A stretch of DNA of 64,000 bases from NCBI RefSeq assembly GCF_000196455.1, contig NC_014614.1, positions 1,162,001 to 1,226,000 of the forward strand, read 5' to 3'. This document shows, one piece after another, positions 18,601 to 26,967 of this stretch (position 1 is the stretch's first letter; each line of letters begins with the position of its first letter). Made by a program: the position numbers and the translations under genes. Source of the DNA: Acetoanaerobium sticklandii. GTDB taxonomy: Bacteria; Bacillota; Clostridia; Peptostreptococcales; Filifactoraceae. The notes beneath the pieces are model-generated. The model was not told the origin of the DNA and searched no databases. It saw nothing but the letters and a program-made list of their open reading frames with translations.

Positions 18601-19307
18601 ATGCTGTAGGGTGTATGTTTGGTAGGTATTCTCTCGATGTAGAGGGACTAGCATATGCTGGTGGGGACTGGGATGATAGCAAGTATTCTCTTTTTATTCC
18701 AGATAGAGATAACTGTATACCTATCACAGATGAAGAGTACCTAGAAGATGATATAGTTGGTAGATTTGTAGAGTTTGTAAAGGTAGTCTATGGAGCTGAT
18801 ACTCTAGAGGAGAACCTAGACTTTATAGCGGATGCACTAGAAACTAAAGGAAATACTTCTAGAGAGATGATTAGGAATTATTTTGTGAAGGATTTTTACA
18901 AAGACCATGTAAAGACCTATCAGAAACGCCCTATCTACTGGCTATATGATAGTGGCAAGCAAAATGGATTCAAGGCTCTAGTGTATATGCATAGATACAC
19001 TGCTGATACTACTGGTATAGTGCGTGTAGATTACTTGCACAAAATCCAAAAGATATATACTAGTGAGATAGACAGAATGAAAGATATGGCAGAAAACAGT
19101 GACAATGCTAGAGAAGTAGCACAAGCAGAAAAAAGAAAAGAAAAGCTAATAAAACAACTAAAAGAAACCAAAGAATATGACGAAAAAATCGCCCACCTTG
19201 CACTTAGCCGTATAGCAATAGACCTAGATGACGGAGTAAAAGTAAACTATGAAAAAGTCCAAACAGCACAAGACGGCAAGAAACTAGAGATACTGGGCAA
19301 AATATAG
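15624..19307 (+). CDS. pglX: BREX DNA adenine methyltransferase PglX (BrxX), altered NPPY motif
   Basis: A 1227-residue N6-adenine methyltransferase of the BREX type, which marks host DNA at the BREX recognition site. Motif I is seen near residues 328-335 (DPCMGSG), and the family block YPDSKSDLFAVFIEK follows motif IV. Motif IV reads N512-P-L-Y, not the expected NPPY: codon 514 is CTG, one base from CCG. This could weaken or abolish methylation, because the motif packs around the flipped adenine. By eye the region about 17280-18170, which includes the probable target-recognition part, is more AT-rich than the two ends of the gene, suggesting domain exchange. GGAGG precedes the start. Confidence 0.93.
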   Translation: MNKSAIKSFAIWARTKLINEITYKSGLIGITDKGISHPLDSSTDNIQHFNIGTEKPYEIKDREIKQRDAYIKRIKEKEATSDYNTAFNYIIEEIAYTWFNRLIAIRFMEVNDYLPSKTRVLSSETKGKIEPDMVTSPFDTDMEFTSEEKDYIISLKHDNKLDELFRFLFIKQCNTLNAVLPELFEKTSDYTELLLTISFTDSDGIVSHLVNDIPEEDFTEAVEIIGWLYQYYNTEPKDEVFALLKKNVKITKERIPAATQLFTPDWIVRYMVENSLGKLWVEGHPNNELQSNWKYYLEEAEQEDHVKQELEKIREEYKKLNPTDIKVIDPCMGSGHILVYAFDVLMQIYESQGYTQRDAANSIIEHNLYGLDIDDRAYQLAYFAVMMKARKYDRRFLTKEIKPKLYAIKESNEINKNHLKYFGNSLSDIEKNLATSQVEYLIDTYIDAKEYGSILNVDNCNWELLYRFIEDFNIEGQMSLDSVGAEDTKKSLQELIPIAHAMAQKYDVVITNPLYMGGSGMNTKVSNYVKKHYPDSKSDLFAVFIEKCMNMTKKNAFQSMITQHAWMFLSSYEKLRSNIIKNDFISMAHLGARAFEEIGGEVVQTTSFVLRTSDIKDYKANFVRLVDFNSQILKQEAFLAHQNIHTAIKENFSKIPGSPIAYWASNKILSLFNQVKLKDVATFKEGITTANNDLFLRYWFEVSELEFSISTKNKTFKWIPYNKGGTYRKWYGNRDYVINWENDGICIKEYTGSSFRNFRFQRKEGGTFSALTSGGLSARYSEEGFAFDSKGTMFFSDIKLKNILCYLNSKILNKLLKFVCPTLDYRFGTIEKLPFLDINYDINNCVRISKTDWDSFETSWDFRKHPLIDEALLISDMDDWEEMDNSSDLETSPEIEIFFDTGVDIVSSRIATSYEMYRDFTERQFNKLKSNEEELNRIFIDIYGLQDELTPDVEDKDVTIYRIFDSNEAIPESMKSSRYSLTKHDVIVSFVSYAVGCMFGRYSLDVEGLAYAGGDWDDSKYSLFIPDRDNCIPITDEEYLEDDIVGRFVEFVKVVYGADTLEENLDFIADALETKGNTSREMIRNYFVKDFYKDHVKTYQKRPIYWLYDSGKQNGFKALVYMHRYTADTTGIVRVDYLHKIQKIYTSEIDRMKDMAENSDNAREVAQAEKRKEKLIKQLKETKEYDEKIAHLALSRIAIDLDDGVKVNYEKVQTAQDGKKLEILGKI

Positions 19308-19341
19308 ATTATTTAGTATATTTATAGAAAGGTGGTGCATT

Positions 19342-20664
19342 ATGAATAAAAAATGGAGTTTATATGTTGAGAATTTTGCTAAAATAAAATCTGCTCAGAT
19401 TGAAATTTCTCCACTTATGTGTTTTGTCGGTGACAATAACTCTGGTAAAAGTTATTTGATGAGTTTGCTTTGGGGGATATTGAAATTAGGTAAGGAGATA
19501 TTTCCAAAAACAAGTTCAGAAGCTAAATCATATAAAAAGTGTGAGCAATGGTTAATTAATAATCTTAATAAAGAAACTATAATTGATGAATACGCTATTA
19601 GTATGTATTTGGATTGGTACAATGATTTATTATCAAGCAATAAAAAGGATTTACTCAAAAGACTATTTAATTATGATGTTGAAGCAGAAAAAATAGAAAT
19701 TAAAAATTATAGTAGAACAACTAATCAAATTTTAAAATGGGACAAGCAAGCCAAAAGATATTCTACAACTAAAACGACTATAAAATTTCCAATAAGTGAA
19801 GAGTATTCTAAAGAAGATTTATTAAGAATGAATTCATATATTTGCTGGAATTTGCTCATGGAAGGTATTGCATCACCTTTATACACTCCAGTTATAAGTG
19901 GTAAAAGAAATGGAGAACCGATTTATCTTCCTGCTTCTAGAACTGGTTTTATGCTGACTTATACTCAGCTATTAGAAAAATCTGTGTTAAATAGTTTTTC
20001 AGGATTAGCTGAGAATCAAGGCAGTACTTTAACACTTCCTTATGTTGATTTTTTACAATTAATCATTAGATTTGAACAAAAAAATAAATTTAAATTCAAC
20101 AATATAGTAGACTTTATTGAAAAAGAAATGACTAGAGGAAGCTTGAATGTGAAAAAAGAGTTTTCTCCAGTTATTAAGTATAAACCAGAAGGGTCTAGTA
20201 AAGAATTTCCTTTGTATGCTGCTTCTTCAGTGGTATCAGAGATATCCTCACTTTCCCTTATTCTAAAATCAGATATTAATTTTAACACTATTGTAATTGA
20301 AGAGCCAGAAGCACACCTTCATCCAGAATTACAACAAAAGATAGCTAGAGTAATAATTCAACTTATGAATAGTGGTGTTAATGTATGGATTACTACTCAT
20401 AGTGAAACTATATTACAACATATTAATAATATGTTAAAACTAAGAAATCATAGCAATTCTAAAAATCTATGCAAAGAATTTAATTATTCCGAAATTGATT
20501 TACTTGATATAAAAGATGTAACAATGTATCAGTTTTCACAAGATGAAAAGCAAAAAACTTCAATTTATAGACTTGAATCAAATGATAATGGATTCGTAGT
20601 TCCTACATTTAATGAAGCCTTACAGTCCATAGTTCAAGAAGTCTATGCTTTTCAGGAGGATTAA
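19342..20664 (+). CDS. AAA_15/ABC-type ATPase inserted in the BREX operon
   Basis: A 440-residue ATPase related to the OLD/RecF/SMC group. The Walker A motif is GDNNSGKS (Lys36). Near the C-terminus are the Walker B region IVIEEPEAHLHPELQ, with the D-loop-like acidic pair, and the switch His in ITTHSETIL. There is no TOPRIM nuclease domain, so on its own it looks like the ATPase half of a two-gene defense or toxin module. It lies between pglX and pglZ, is more AT-rich than either, and GGAGG 8 bases ahead of an ATG at its end leads only into stub frames. Confidence 0.88.
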   Translation: MNKKWSLYVENFAKIKSAQIEISPLMCFVGDNNSGKSYLMSLLWGILKLGKEIFPKTSSEAKSYKKCEQWLINNLNKETIIDEYAISMYLDWYNDLLSSNKKDLLKRLFNYDVEAEKIEIKNYSRTTNQILKWDKQAKRYSTTKTTIKFPISEEYSKEDLLRMNSYICWNLLMEGIASPLYTPVISGKRNGEPIYLPASRTGFMLTYTQLLEKSVLNSFSGLAENQGSTLTLPYVDFLQLIIRFEQKNKFKFNNIVDFIEKEMTRGSLNVKKEFSPVIKYKPEGSSKEFPLYAASSVVSEISSLSLILKSDINFNTIVIEEPEAHLHPELQQKIARVIIQLMNSGVNVWITTHSETILQHINNMLKLRNHSNSKNLCKEFNYSEIDLLDIKDVTMYQFSQDEKQKTSIYRLESNDNGFVVPTFNEALQSIVQEVYAFQED

Positions 20665-20670
20665 CAATGT

Positions 20671-20754
20671 ATGATAGAGATGATATTTCCACATAGAGCG
20701 ATTAAAATGATTAGAAATAGTAAGGGTGAACTCGAAGGTGAGTTGACAATTTAA
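20671..20754 (+). pseudogene. Stub reading frame after the first ATPase gene (27 codons)
   Basis: Directly after the ATPase stop, GGAGG (20654-20658) leads to ATG 20667, which opens a 9-codon frame, and ATG 20671, which opens a 27-codon frame (MIEMIFPHRAIKM...). The good ribosome site with no full gene behind it suggests that a second gene of an ATPase-plus-effector pair was lost by deletion or frameshift. The remainder to 20841 is AT-rich and without coding potential. A genuine micropeptide is the alternative. Confidence 0.35.
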
Positions 20755-20841
20755 TAAGAAATTAAAAAATAAAATATAGAATGCAAAATAGCTATTTGCT
20801 TTATATAGTTTGATATTTAAAAAAGATTAGGTGGTGTATGG

Positions 20842-21867
20842 ATGAGTATCAAGAAAATTGAACTAACTAATTTTACAGTTTTTGAGGATTTGAATATTGA
20901 GTTTTGTGATGGTATAAATATTTTTATAGGTGAAAATGCAACAGGAAAAACTCATATTATGAAGCTTATTTATTCAGCATGTAAAGCCACTAATCCTAAG
21001 GATTCTTTTTCTCAAAAGATAGTAAATACTTTTAAGCCCGAAGACTATAAGATTAGCAGATTGATTTCACGTAAGGAAGGTATTTCTAAATCAAAAGTAA
21101 AAATTACTGCAATAAAAAATAAAATAGAACAAAATATAGGGATAGAATTCAATACAAAAACTTCTAAATGGGATGCTGATGTTTATGAGGAACAACAATG
21201 GGAAACTACTTTTGATGATTTAGAAAGTATATTTATACCTGCAAAGGAAATTTTGTCAAATTCATATAATATAATCTCTGCAAATGAAAAGAACAATGTG
21301 GAGTTTGATGATACCTATATTGATATATTGCATTCAGCGAAAGTTGATATTTCAGAAACACAAGAAAATATTTTTGAAAATATACTTTTAAAGCTTGAAA
21401 AAATTATGGATGGTAAGGTAATATTTGACAGCAAAAAAGATAAATTTTATATAGAAGAAAAAAGCACGAAATTAGAATTTAATTTAGTAGCAGAAGGAAT
21501 AAGAAAGATAGCCTTAATATGGCAACTTATCAAAAATGGAGTCTTGAAAAAAGGTTCAGTATTATTTTGGGATGAGCCAGAAGCTAATATTAACCCAATT
21601 CATATACCTTTCATAGTAGATATGTTACTTGAATTTCAAAGAAATGGTGTTCAGATTTTTATATCTACCCATGACTACACTTTATCAAAATACTTTGATA
21701 TTAATTCTAAGGATAAAAACTCAGTTAAATTTTTTTCATTGTACAAAACAGATGATGGAGTAAAATGCGAAAGTAGTAATAAGTTTAAGAATTTGGAAAT
21801 AAATACTATTAGGGATACTTTTATTCAGCTATATCAGGATGAAATGAACATGGAGATGAAGTCATGA
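20842..21867 (+). CDS. Second AAA/ABC-type ATPase inserted in the BREX operon
   Basis: A 341-residue ATPase with Walker A GENATGKTH (Lys36), Walker B VLFWDEPEANINP and the switch His in ISTHDYTLSKYF. It is shorter than and different from the preceding ATPase, so it is not a recent duplicate. It also lacks a nuclease domain. The start has AGGTGG seven bases upstream. The stop overlaps an ATG (ATGA), the usual sign of translational coupling to a partner, but the coupled frame has only 22 codons. Base composition is AT-rich compared with pglX ends and pglZ. Confidence 0.87.
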   Translation: MSIKKIELTNFTVFEDLNIEFCDGINIFIGENATGKTHIMKLIYSACKATNPKDSFSQKIVNTFKPEDYKISRLISRKEGISKSKVKITAIKNKIEQNIGIEFNTKTSKWDADVYEEQQWETTFDDLESIFIPAKEILSNSYNIISANEKNNVEFDDTYIDILHSAKVDISETQENIFENILLKLEKIMDGKVIFDSKKDKFYIEEKSTKLEFNLVAEGIRKIALIWQLIKNGVLKKGSVLFWDEPEANINPIHIPFIVDMLLEFQRNGVQIFISTHDYTLSKYFDINSKDKNSVKFFSLYKTDDGVKCESSNKFKNLEINTIRDTFIQLYQDEMNMEMKS

Positions 21868-21932
21868 TTAGAATAAAAGAGTCTAATATGGTTATATCGG
21901 ATTTGGCTAAAAAATATAGATTAGCTAAATAA
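21864..21932 (+). pseudogene. Stub reading frame coupled to the second ATPase gene (22 codons)
   Basis: The ATG overlaps the ATPase stop codon (ATGA) and has GGAG eight bases upstream inside the ATPase gene, so it should be translated. It encodes only MIRIKESNMVISDLAKKYRL plus two residues. It may be the remaining start of a deleted effector gene, or a real small peptide; the sequence alone cannot decide. Confidence 0.35.
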
Positions 21933-21982
21933 ATATGATGTAAAAAGTAGGATTTATTTAATGAGAAACGGAGTAAGTACTA

Positions 21983-24502
21983 ATGGCAGAACTTAATTTA
22001 AAACAAATAACTGACAAGTTAAGCTCAGAGTTTTCTTCTGATGTTCGTAGGCTTATATTTTGGTACGATGCCAGAGGAGATTTTGCTTTAGATATAGATA
22101 GTATGGAGCTTGAAAATGCAAAGATTATAAAGCTAGAGCCTGACAACCAGTTTTATATCAAGTATCTACTAGAAAGACAAGATACTAGTACAAATTACTT
22201 GATTTATGCTCCATTTGCAAAGCCTAGCCTTCGGGATAATCATTTGGCAGATACTATAAAGTATTCAAAGGAGTTTTTTGCTGATAGAGCTTCACTTCTT
22301 GCAGTGGATTTGGGGATAGATGAAAAATACAAGCAGGTACTACAAAAATATATCAAGTTTTTTGCATCAAAAGACAGAACTCAAAAGTTCTATGATTTAG
22401 AGATAGAAAGATTTAATCAAAGAATCATAGAAACAGCTCTTATGAGCGTACTATGTAAGAGCAAGGTAGTTTCTTTTGAAGAGGTAGTAAGAACTGTAAT
22501 TACTGCTAGGGATTTGGAAGATAATAGATATTTACAGGAGTTTGAAAAGTATGATTTGCTCAGTGCTTTCTGGCAGATGTGCGAGGAGACTTTTGGAGGC
22601 AATTTTTCTTCGCCTTCTCTTGTAAAGCTAGTCAATACTATGTTTACTACCTATACTTCAAAGGTAGTCATGAGCGAGCTACCATCTGCATGGAGAAATT
22701 ACTGCTCTCATAAATCAGGCAATATCATTGCTTTTCTAGATAGTCTGATGAATAGCATGATTTATCGTGGGGATTTTGATGGTTTGTCTGATATGGTATA
22801 TAGCACTCTAGATGGCGAAACTGTGCTAAGTAGTGTAGATGTATCTCAGCTGATAGAGCTAGAGATTTTCAAAAAAACCGATGTTTTTATTTTGAAGTGG
22901 ATGATAGATAGATTAGAGCATGATGACCTAGATGCTAGGCTAAATGACTATTCTATAGTTGATATATGCAAGAAAAGAAGAAAAATGCATTTTAAGCATG
23001 TGTTTAGCTCACATTATTATATATTAGAAAATGCTTACTATTTACTGAAAGAAGCTAGATACAAGCCAGCAGAAGAACTAGAAGAAATAACTAAAAACTA
23101 TATTACAAAGGACTATATCATAGACCAGAAGTATCGCTATTTCTATTATCATTATGATAATGTGCCAGACAGCTCTATTTATGAAAATCTAAGAGAGCTA
23201 GTTGAAAATGTATATACAAATAGATTCCTAAATCCTCTAGCTGTAGCATTTAGCAGGGCTTTATGTGAAAACAAGGCTAAGATAAGTCTTACTAGTCAGC
23301 AGGATTTTTATAGTAGATTTGTAAAGAATTCTAAAGAGAGAACAGTTGTTATTATTTCTGATGCCTTTAGATATGAAGTAGGGCAGACTCTACTCAAAAG
23401 GCTTATGGAAGATGAAAAATGCACTGCAAGTATTCAGGCTATGATGAGCATGATTCCTTCATATACTAGATTTGGGATGTCAGCACTTCTTCCTCACAAG
23501 TCTCTAGATATGACTGAGGATTACAGGGTTACTGTAGATGGCAAGATATGTGATGATCTAAAATCCAGAGAGCAAATCCTAAAGTCATATAATGAAAACA
23601 GCAGAGCCTTGCAGTTTGATGATATCAAGGGTATGAAGATGACTCAGCTCAAGGAACTATTTACAGGGCAAGAGGTAGTATATATCTATCACAATCAAAT
23701 AGATGCAAGAGGAGATAAGCTAAATACTGAAAACGAAGTCTTTATCGCATGTGAGGAAGCTATTAAAGAGATTCATATGATGATTAAAAGGCTTACAAAT
23801 GCAAACAACACTAGGTTTCTAGTAACTGCTGATCATGGCTTTATATACAAAAGAGATAAGCTAGATGAGAGTGATAAGATTAGTGGGTTTGATAAGGAGA
23901 GTGCATTTGTAGGGAGAAGGTATATAGTGTCAGCTCAGAAGGTTTCATCTGAGGGAGTATGCAGTATGACTCTAGGTGATGTGATGCGTAGTGATGATGA
24001 GAGGACTATATCGCTTCCACTAGGCACTGATGTGTTCAAAGTAGCTGGTGGAGGACAGAATTTCGTGCATGGTGGCTCTAGCTTGCAAGAGGTGATAGTG
24101 CCAGTGCTAGATGTAAAGACAAACAAAGGCTACACTCAGACTCAGGCAGTCAAGATTTCTCTTATCAGCCTAGTGAGTAAGATTACTAATCTAAATACAA
24201 ATCTAGAGTTCATCCAGACAGAAGCTGTCAGTGATGTAAATAAAGAAACTAATTACAAGATTTATTTTATTTCTGATGATAATGAAAAGATATCAAATGA
24301 AAATATTTATGTAGCAGATAAAAAGGATATTGATGCAAGTAAGAGGGTATTTAGGCTGAGATTTACTTTTAAAAATAAAAAGTATGACAAGTCAAATAAG
24401 TATTATTTGGTTGCCTATGATGAAAAAAATGACCTAGAAGTAATACGCCATGAAATCCAGATGGACCTAGCTTTTGCTGATGACTTTGAATTCAATCTCT
24501 AA
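21983..24502 (+). CDS. pglZ: BREX protein PglZ (type 1), alkaline phosphatase superfamily
   Basis: An 839-residue PglZ of the BREX-1 type. The alkaline-phosphatase-like core is visible as VVIISDAFRYEVGQTLL near residues 452-467 and VTADHGFIYKRD near 614-625, which carry the expected metal-ligand Asp and Asp-His residues; a following GGGQNFVHGGSSLQEVIVP is typical of the family. PglZ is the signature gene of BREX and is needed for defense; nuclease or phosphodiesterase activity has been reported for some members. It follows the ATPase insertion and is followed 20 bases later by brxL. Confidence 0.95.
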   Translation: MAELNLKQITDKLSSEFSSDVRRLIFWYDARGDFALDIDSMELENAKIIKLEPDNQFYIKYLLERQDTSTNYLIYAPFAKPSLRDNHLADTIKYSKEFFADRASLLAVDLGIDEKYKQVLQKYIKFFASKDRTQKFYDLEIERFNQRIIETALMSVLCKSKVVSFEEVVRTVITARDLEDNRYLQEFEKYDLLSAFWQMCEETFGGNFSSPSLVKLVNTMFTTYTSKVVMSELPSAWRNYCSHKSGNIIAFLDSLMNSMIYRGDFDGLSDMVYSTLDGETVLSSVDVSQLIELEIFKKTDVFILKWMIDRLEHDDLDARLNDYSIVDICKKRRKMHFKHVFSSHYYILENAYYLLKEARYKPAEELEEITKNYITKDYIIDQKYRYFYYHYDNVPDSSIYENLRELVENVYTNRFLNPLAVAFSRALCENKAKISLTSQQDFYSRFVKNSKERTVVIISDAFRYEVGQTLLKRLMEDEKCTASIQAMMSMIPSYTRFGMSALLPHKSLDMTEDYRVTVDGKICDDLKSREQILKSYNENSRALQFDDIKGMKMTQLKELFTGQEVVYIYHNQIDARGDKLNTENEVFIACEEAIKEIHMMIKRLTNANNTRFLVTADHGFIYKRDKLDESDKISGFDKESAFVGRRYIVSAQKVSSEGVCSMTLGDVMRSDDERTISLPLGTDVFKVAGGGQNFVHGGSSLQEVIVPVLDVKTNKGYTQTQAVKISLISLVSKITNLNTNLEFIQTEAVSDVNKETNYKIYFISDDNEKISNENIYVADKKDIDASKRVFRLRFTFKNKKYDKSNKYYLVAYDEKNDLEVIRHEIQMDLAFADDFEFNL

Positions 24503-24522
24503 GACTGGGGGAAGTAGCTTTT

Positions 24523-26589
24523 ATGATGGATACTATGTTGATGGATAATGAAAGCCCAAATGCATTATTAAATAGAAAGCTAAGAAAGTATTTTGATGGG
24601 AAGATAGTGAGAAAAGACCTGACAAAATCTATCAAGGAAGGAGCAAATGTGCCTGTATATGTGCTGGAGTTTTTATTAGGGCAGTATTGCAGCTCTGATG
24701 ACCCTGAGATAATAGAAGATGGAGTAAAGACAGTTAAGAAAATCCTATCAGAGAATTTCGTAAGACCAGATGAAGCTCAAAAAGTCCTATCTATACTCAG
24801 AGAGCGTGGTAGTTACACTGTGATAGATAGAATCACTGCAAAGCTAAATATAAAGCAGGATAGATATGAGACTGAGTTTTCGAATCTAGGGGTAAGAGAA
24901 ATCTTGCTAGATCCTATGTATGTTTCTAAGTATGATAGACTCCTATGTGGTGGAATCTGGTGCATAGTTCAGCTAGAGTATGAGTATCTAGAAGAAGATA
25001 AGAGAGCTCATCCTATCCGCATCAGAAAGCTAACTCCTATCCAGATGCCTCATATAGAGCTAGATGAGATTAAGTCAGCTAGAAAGGAATTTACGAAGGA
25101 AGAATGGCTAGATGTCCTTATCAGGTCTACTGGTATGGAGCCTAGTAAGTTCAATACTAGGCAAAAATGGCTACTGCTTGCTCGTATGATTCCTCTTATA
25201 GAAAACAACTTTAATCTGTGCGAGCTAGGGCCTAGAAGTACAGGAAAATCTCATATATATAAAGAAATATCACCGAACAGTATCCTAGTATCAGGTGGTC
25301 AAACTACTGTTGCCAACCTTTTTTATAATATGGCAAACAAATCTGTAGGGCTAGTTGGTATGTGGGACTGCGTGGCGTTTGATGAAGTAGCTGGGATTAC
25401 TTTTAAAGACAAAGACGGAATCCAAATTATGAAAGACTATATGGCTTCAGGGTCATTTGCTAGAGGAAAAGAAGAAAAAGCAGCTAGTGCTTCCATGGTA
25501 TTTGTGGGCAATGTCAACCAAAGCGTAGATGTACTGTTAAAGACCTCGCATTTGTTTGAGCCATTTCCAGAAGCTATGGCATATGATACTGCATTTCTAG
25601 ATAGGATGCATTGCTATGTGCCGGGGTGGGAGATTCCAAAGTACAGACCTGATTTCTTTACAAACGACTATGCATTTATTACAGATTATCTGTCAGAATT
25701 TATGAGAGAAATGAGAAAAGAGCAATTTTCTGATGCTTGTGATAGATACTTTAAGTTCGGACATAATCTAAATCAAAGAGATGTGATAGCTGTAAGAAAG
25801 ATGGTATCAGGATTTACTAAATTGCTGTATCCAGATGGAGAGTATTCTAAGGAAGATATGGCTGAGATACTAGATATCTCACTAGAGCTAAGAAGAAGAG
25901 TAAAAGAGCAACTCAAAAAAATAGGTGGCATGGAGTTTTATGATGTCAACTTTTCATATATTGATAATGATACCTTTGAGGAGCATTATGTAGGAGTATC
26001 AGAGCAAGGAGGAGGAAAACTCATCCCTGAGGGCATCATAAATCCAGGGCATATCTATACCATATCTAGAGGAAAAACAGGAATGGTAGGGGTATATAGA
26101 CTAGAAACTCAAGCTCTACCTGGAAATGGAAAAATAGAAAGAACAGGACTAGGCTCAGATAGAGATGCAAAAGAAGCGACAAATACTGCATTTAATTATC
26201 TCAAAGCCCATGGACATTCTATCAGTAACTCCATAAGTACAACTACTAAAGACTACATCATCAACTATCAAGACCTAAATGGTGTTGGCATGACAAAGTA
26301 CCTTACACTTCCTACAGTGATAGCTATAGCTTCTGCTGCTCTAAACAAACCTACACTTAGTAGCCTAGCAGTACTGGGAGATATCAGTATCAGTGGAAGT
26401 ATATTCAAGGTAGAAGAACTAGCAAACACCTTGCAAGTCTGCCTAGATAGTGGAGCAAAAAAAATCCTCCTACCTATTACCTCAGCAGTGGATATGGCAA
26501 CAGTCCCACCAGAGCTGATGGGAGCATTTAGCATTATATTTTATAATACACCTCAAGAGGCAGTTTTTAAGGCTCTAGGGGTAGAGTGA
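24523..26589 (+). CDS. brxL: BREX protein BrxL, AAA+ with Lon-like C-terminal domain
   Basis: A 688-residue BrxL. The AAA+ part has Walker A LGPRSTGKSH (Lys242) and a Walker B-like CVAFDEVAGI. The C-terminal part (residues about 560-688) looks like the Lon protease fold (GDISISGSIFKVEELANTLQ, then AKKILLP), but the PSAG-type catalytic Ser of Lon is not found: the corresponding place reads NGVGMTKY. It is therefore more likely a DNA-engaging AAA+ machine than a protease. It is the last BREX gene and is closed by a strong terminator. Confidence 0.94.
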   Translation: MMDTMLMDNESPNALLNRKLRKYFDGKIVRKDLTKSIKEGANVPVYVLEFLLGQYCSSDDPEIIEDGVKTVKKILSENFVRPDEAQKVLSILRERGSYTVIDRITAKLNIKQDRYETEFSNLGVREILLDPMYVSKYDRLLCGGIWCIVQLEYEYLEEDKRAHPIRIRKLTPIQMPHIELDEIKSARKEFTKEEWLDVLIRSTGMEPSKFNTRQKWLLLARMIPLIENNFNLCELGPRSTGKSHIYKEISPNSILVSGGQTTVANLFYNMANKSVGLVGMWDCVAFDEVAGITFKDKDGIQIMKDYMASGSFARGKEEKAASASMVFVGNVNQSVDVLLKTSHLFEPFPEAMAYDTAFLDRMHCYVPGWEIPKYRPDFFTNDYAFITDYLSEFMREMRKEQFSDACDRYFKFGHNLNQRDVIAVRKMVSGFTKLLYPDGEYSKEDMAEILDISLELRRRVKEQLKKIGGMEFYDVNFSYIDNDTFEEHYVGVSEQGGGKLIPEGIINPGHIYTISRGKTGMVGVYRLETQALPGNGKIERTGLGSDRDAKEATNTAFNYLKAHGHSISNSISTTTKDYIINYQDLNGVGMTKYLTLPTVIAIASAALNKPTLSSLAVLGDISISGSIFKVEELANTLQVCLDSGAKKILLPITSAVDMATVPPELMGAFSIIFYNTPQEAVFKALGVE

Positions 26590-26595
26590 TAAATT

Positions 26596-26617
26596 GCAAC
26601 CGAAAGGTTGCTTTTTT
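26596..26617 (+). terminator. Intrinsic terminator of the BREX operon
   Basis: GCAACC, a GAAA tetraloop, GGTTGC and six T: a compact, perfect rho-independent terminator 7 bases after the brxL stop. Confidence 0.93.
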
Positions 26618-26727
26618 ACAATTATTCAATTGAAAAAATGTAATGATATACATTAATTCGTTTGAAAAAATGTATTTAAGCTTTAAAAAAAATAATAATT
26701 TAAGCCTTCTATTCTGTAAGAATAGCA

Positions 26728-26854
26728 ATGAAAGAGTATAAACATGAAGATTGGTTAAAGAATATTCCTCTTTGGGGGATAGAGTATATAATTCTGGGAT
26801 TCTAATATCAAAGACATGTATACAAAATGTGGATATAAAAAAGTAGGTAAATAA
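26728..26854 (+). pseudogene. Decayed gene fragment, possibly a GNAT acetyltransferase
   Basis: In the 378-base spacer after brxL, a 25-codon frame starts at 26728 (MKEYKHEDWLKN...) and stops at 26803-26805. The next stretch, ending in TAA at 26852-26854, reads NIKDMYTKCGYKKVGK, which resembles the C-terminus of GNAT acetyltransferases. The pieces look like remains of one or two small genes at the edge of the defense island. The similarity is by eye only. Confidence 0.35.
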
Positions 26855-26904
26855 ACAGAGTTGTTTTTTAATTTATAGAAAACGTGGTATATGTTTTTTT
26901 AAAA

Positions 26905-26913
26905 TGGTATAAT
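26905..26913 (+). promoter_or_regulatory. Extended -10 promoter for the AlbA_2 gene
   Basis: TGG followed by TATAAT (26908-26913) lies 55 bases before the start codon at 26968; no clear -35 hexamer is seen. A short GAAA-GC-TTTC dyad follows in the probable leader. Confidence 0.5.
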
Positions 26914-26967
26914 ATCTATAAATCGGAAGAAAAGCTTTCGCCCGGATGCTGTTTGGAGGAGATGTAG

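Noticed and set aside
19342..21867. A transposon or insertion sequence carrying the two ATPase genes
   Set aside because: No transposase, terminal inverted repeats or target duplication was found at either side.
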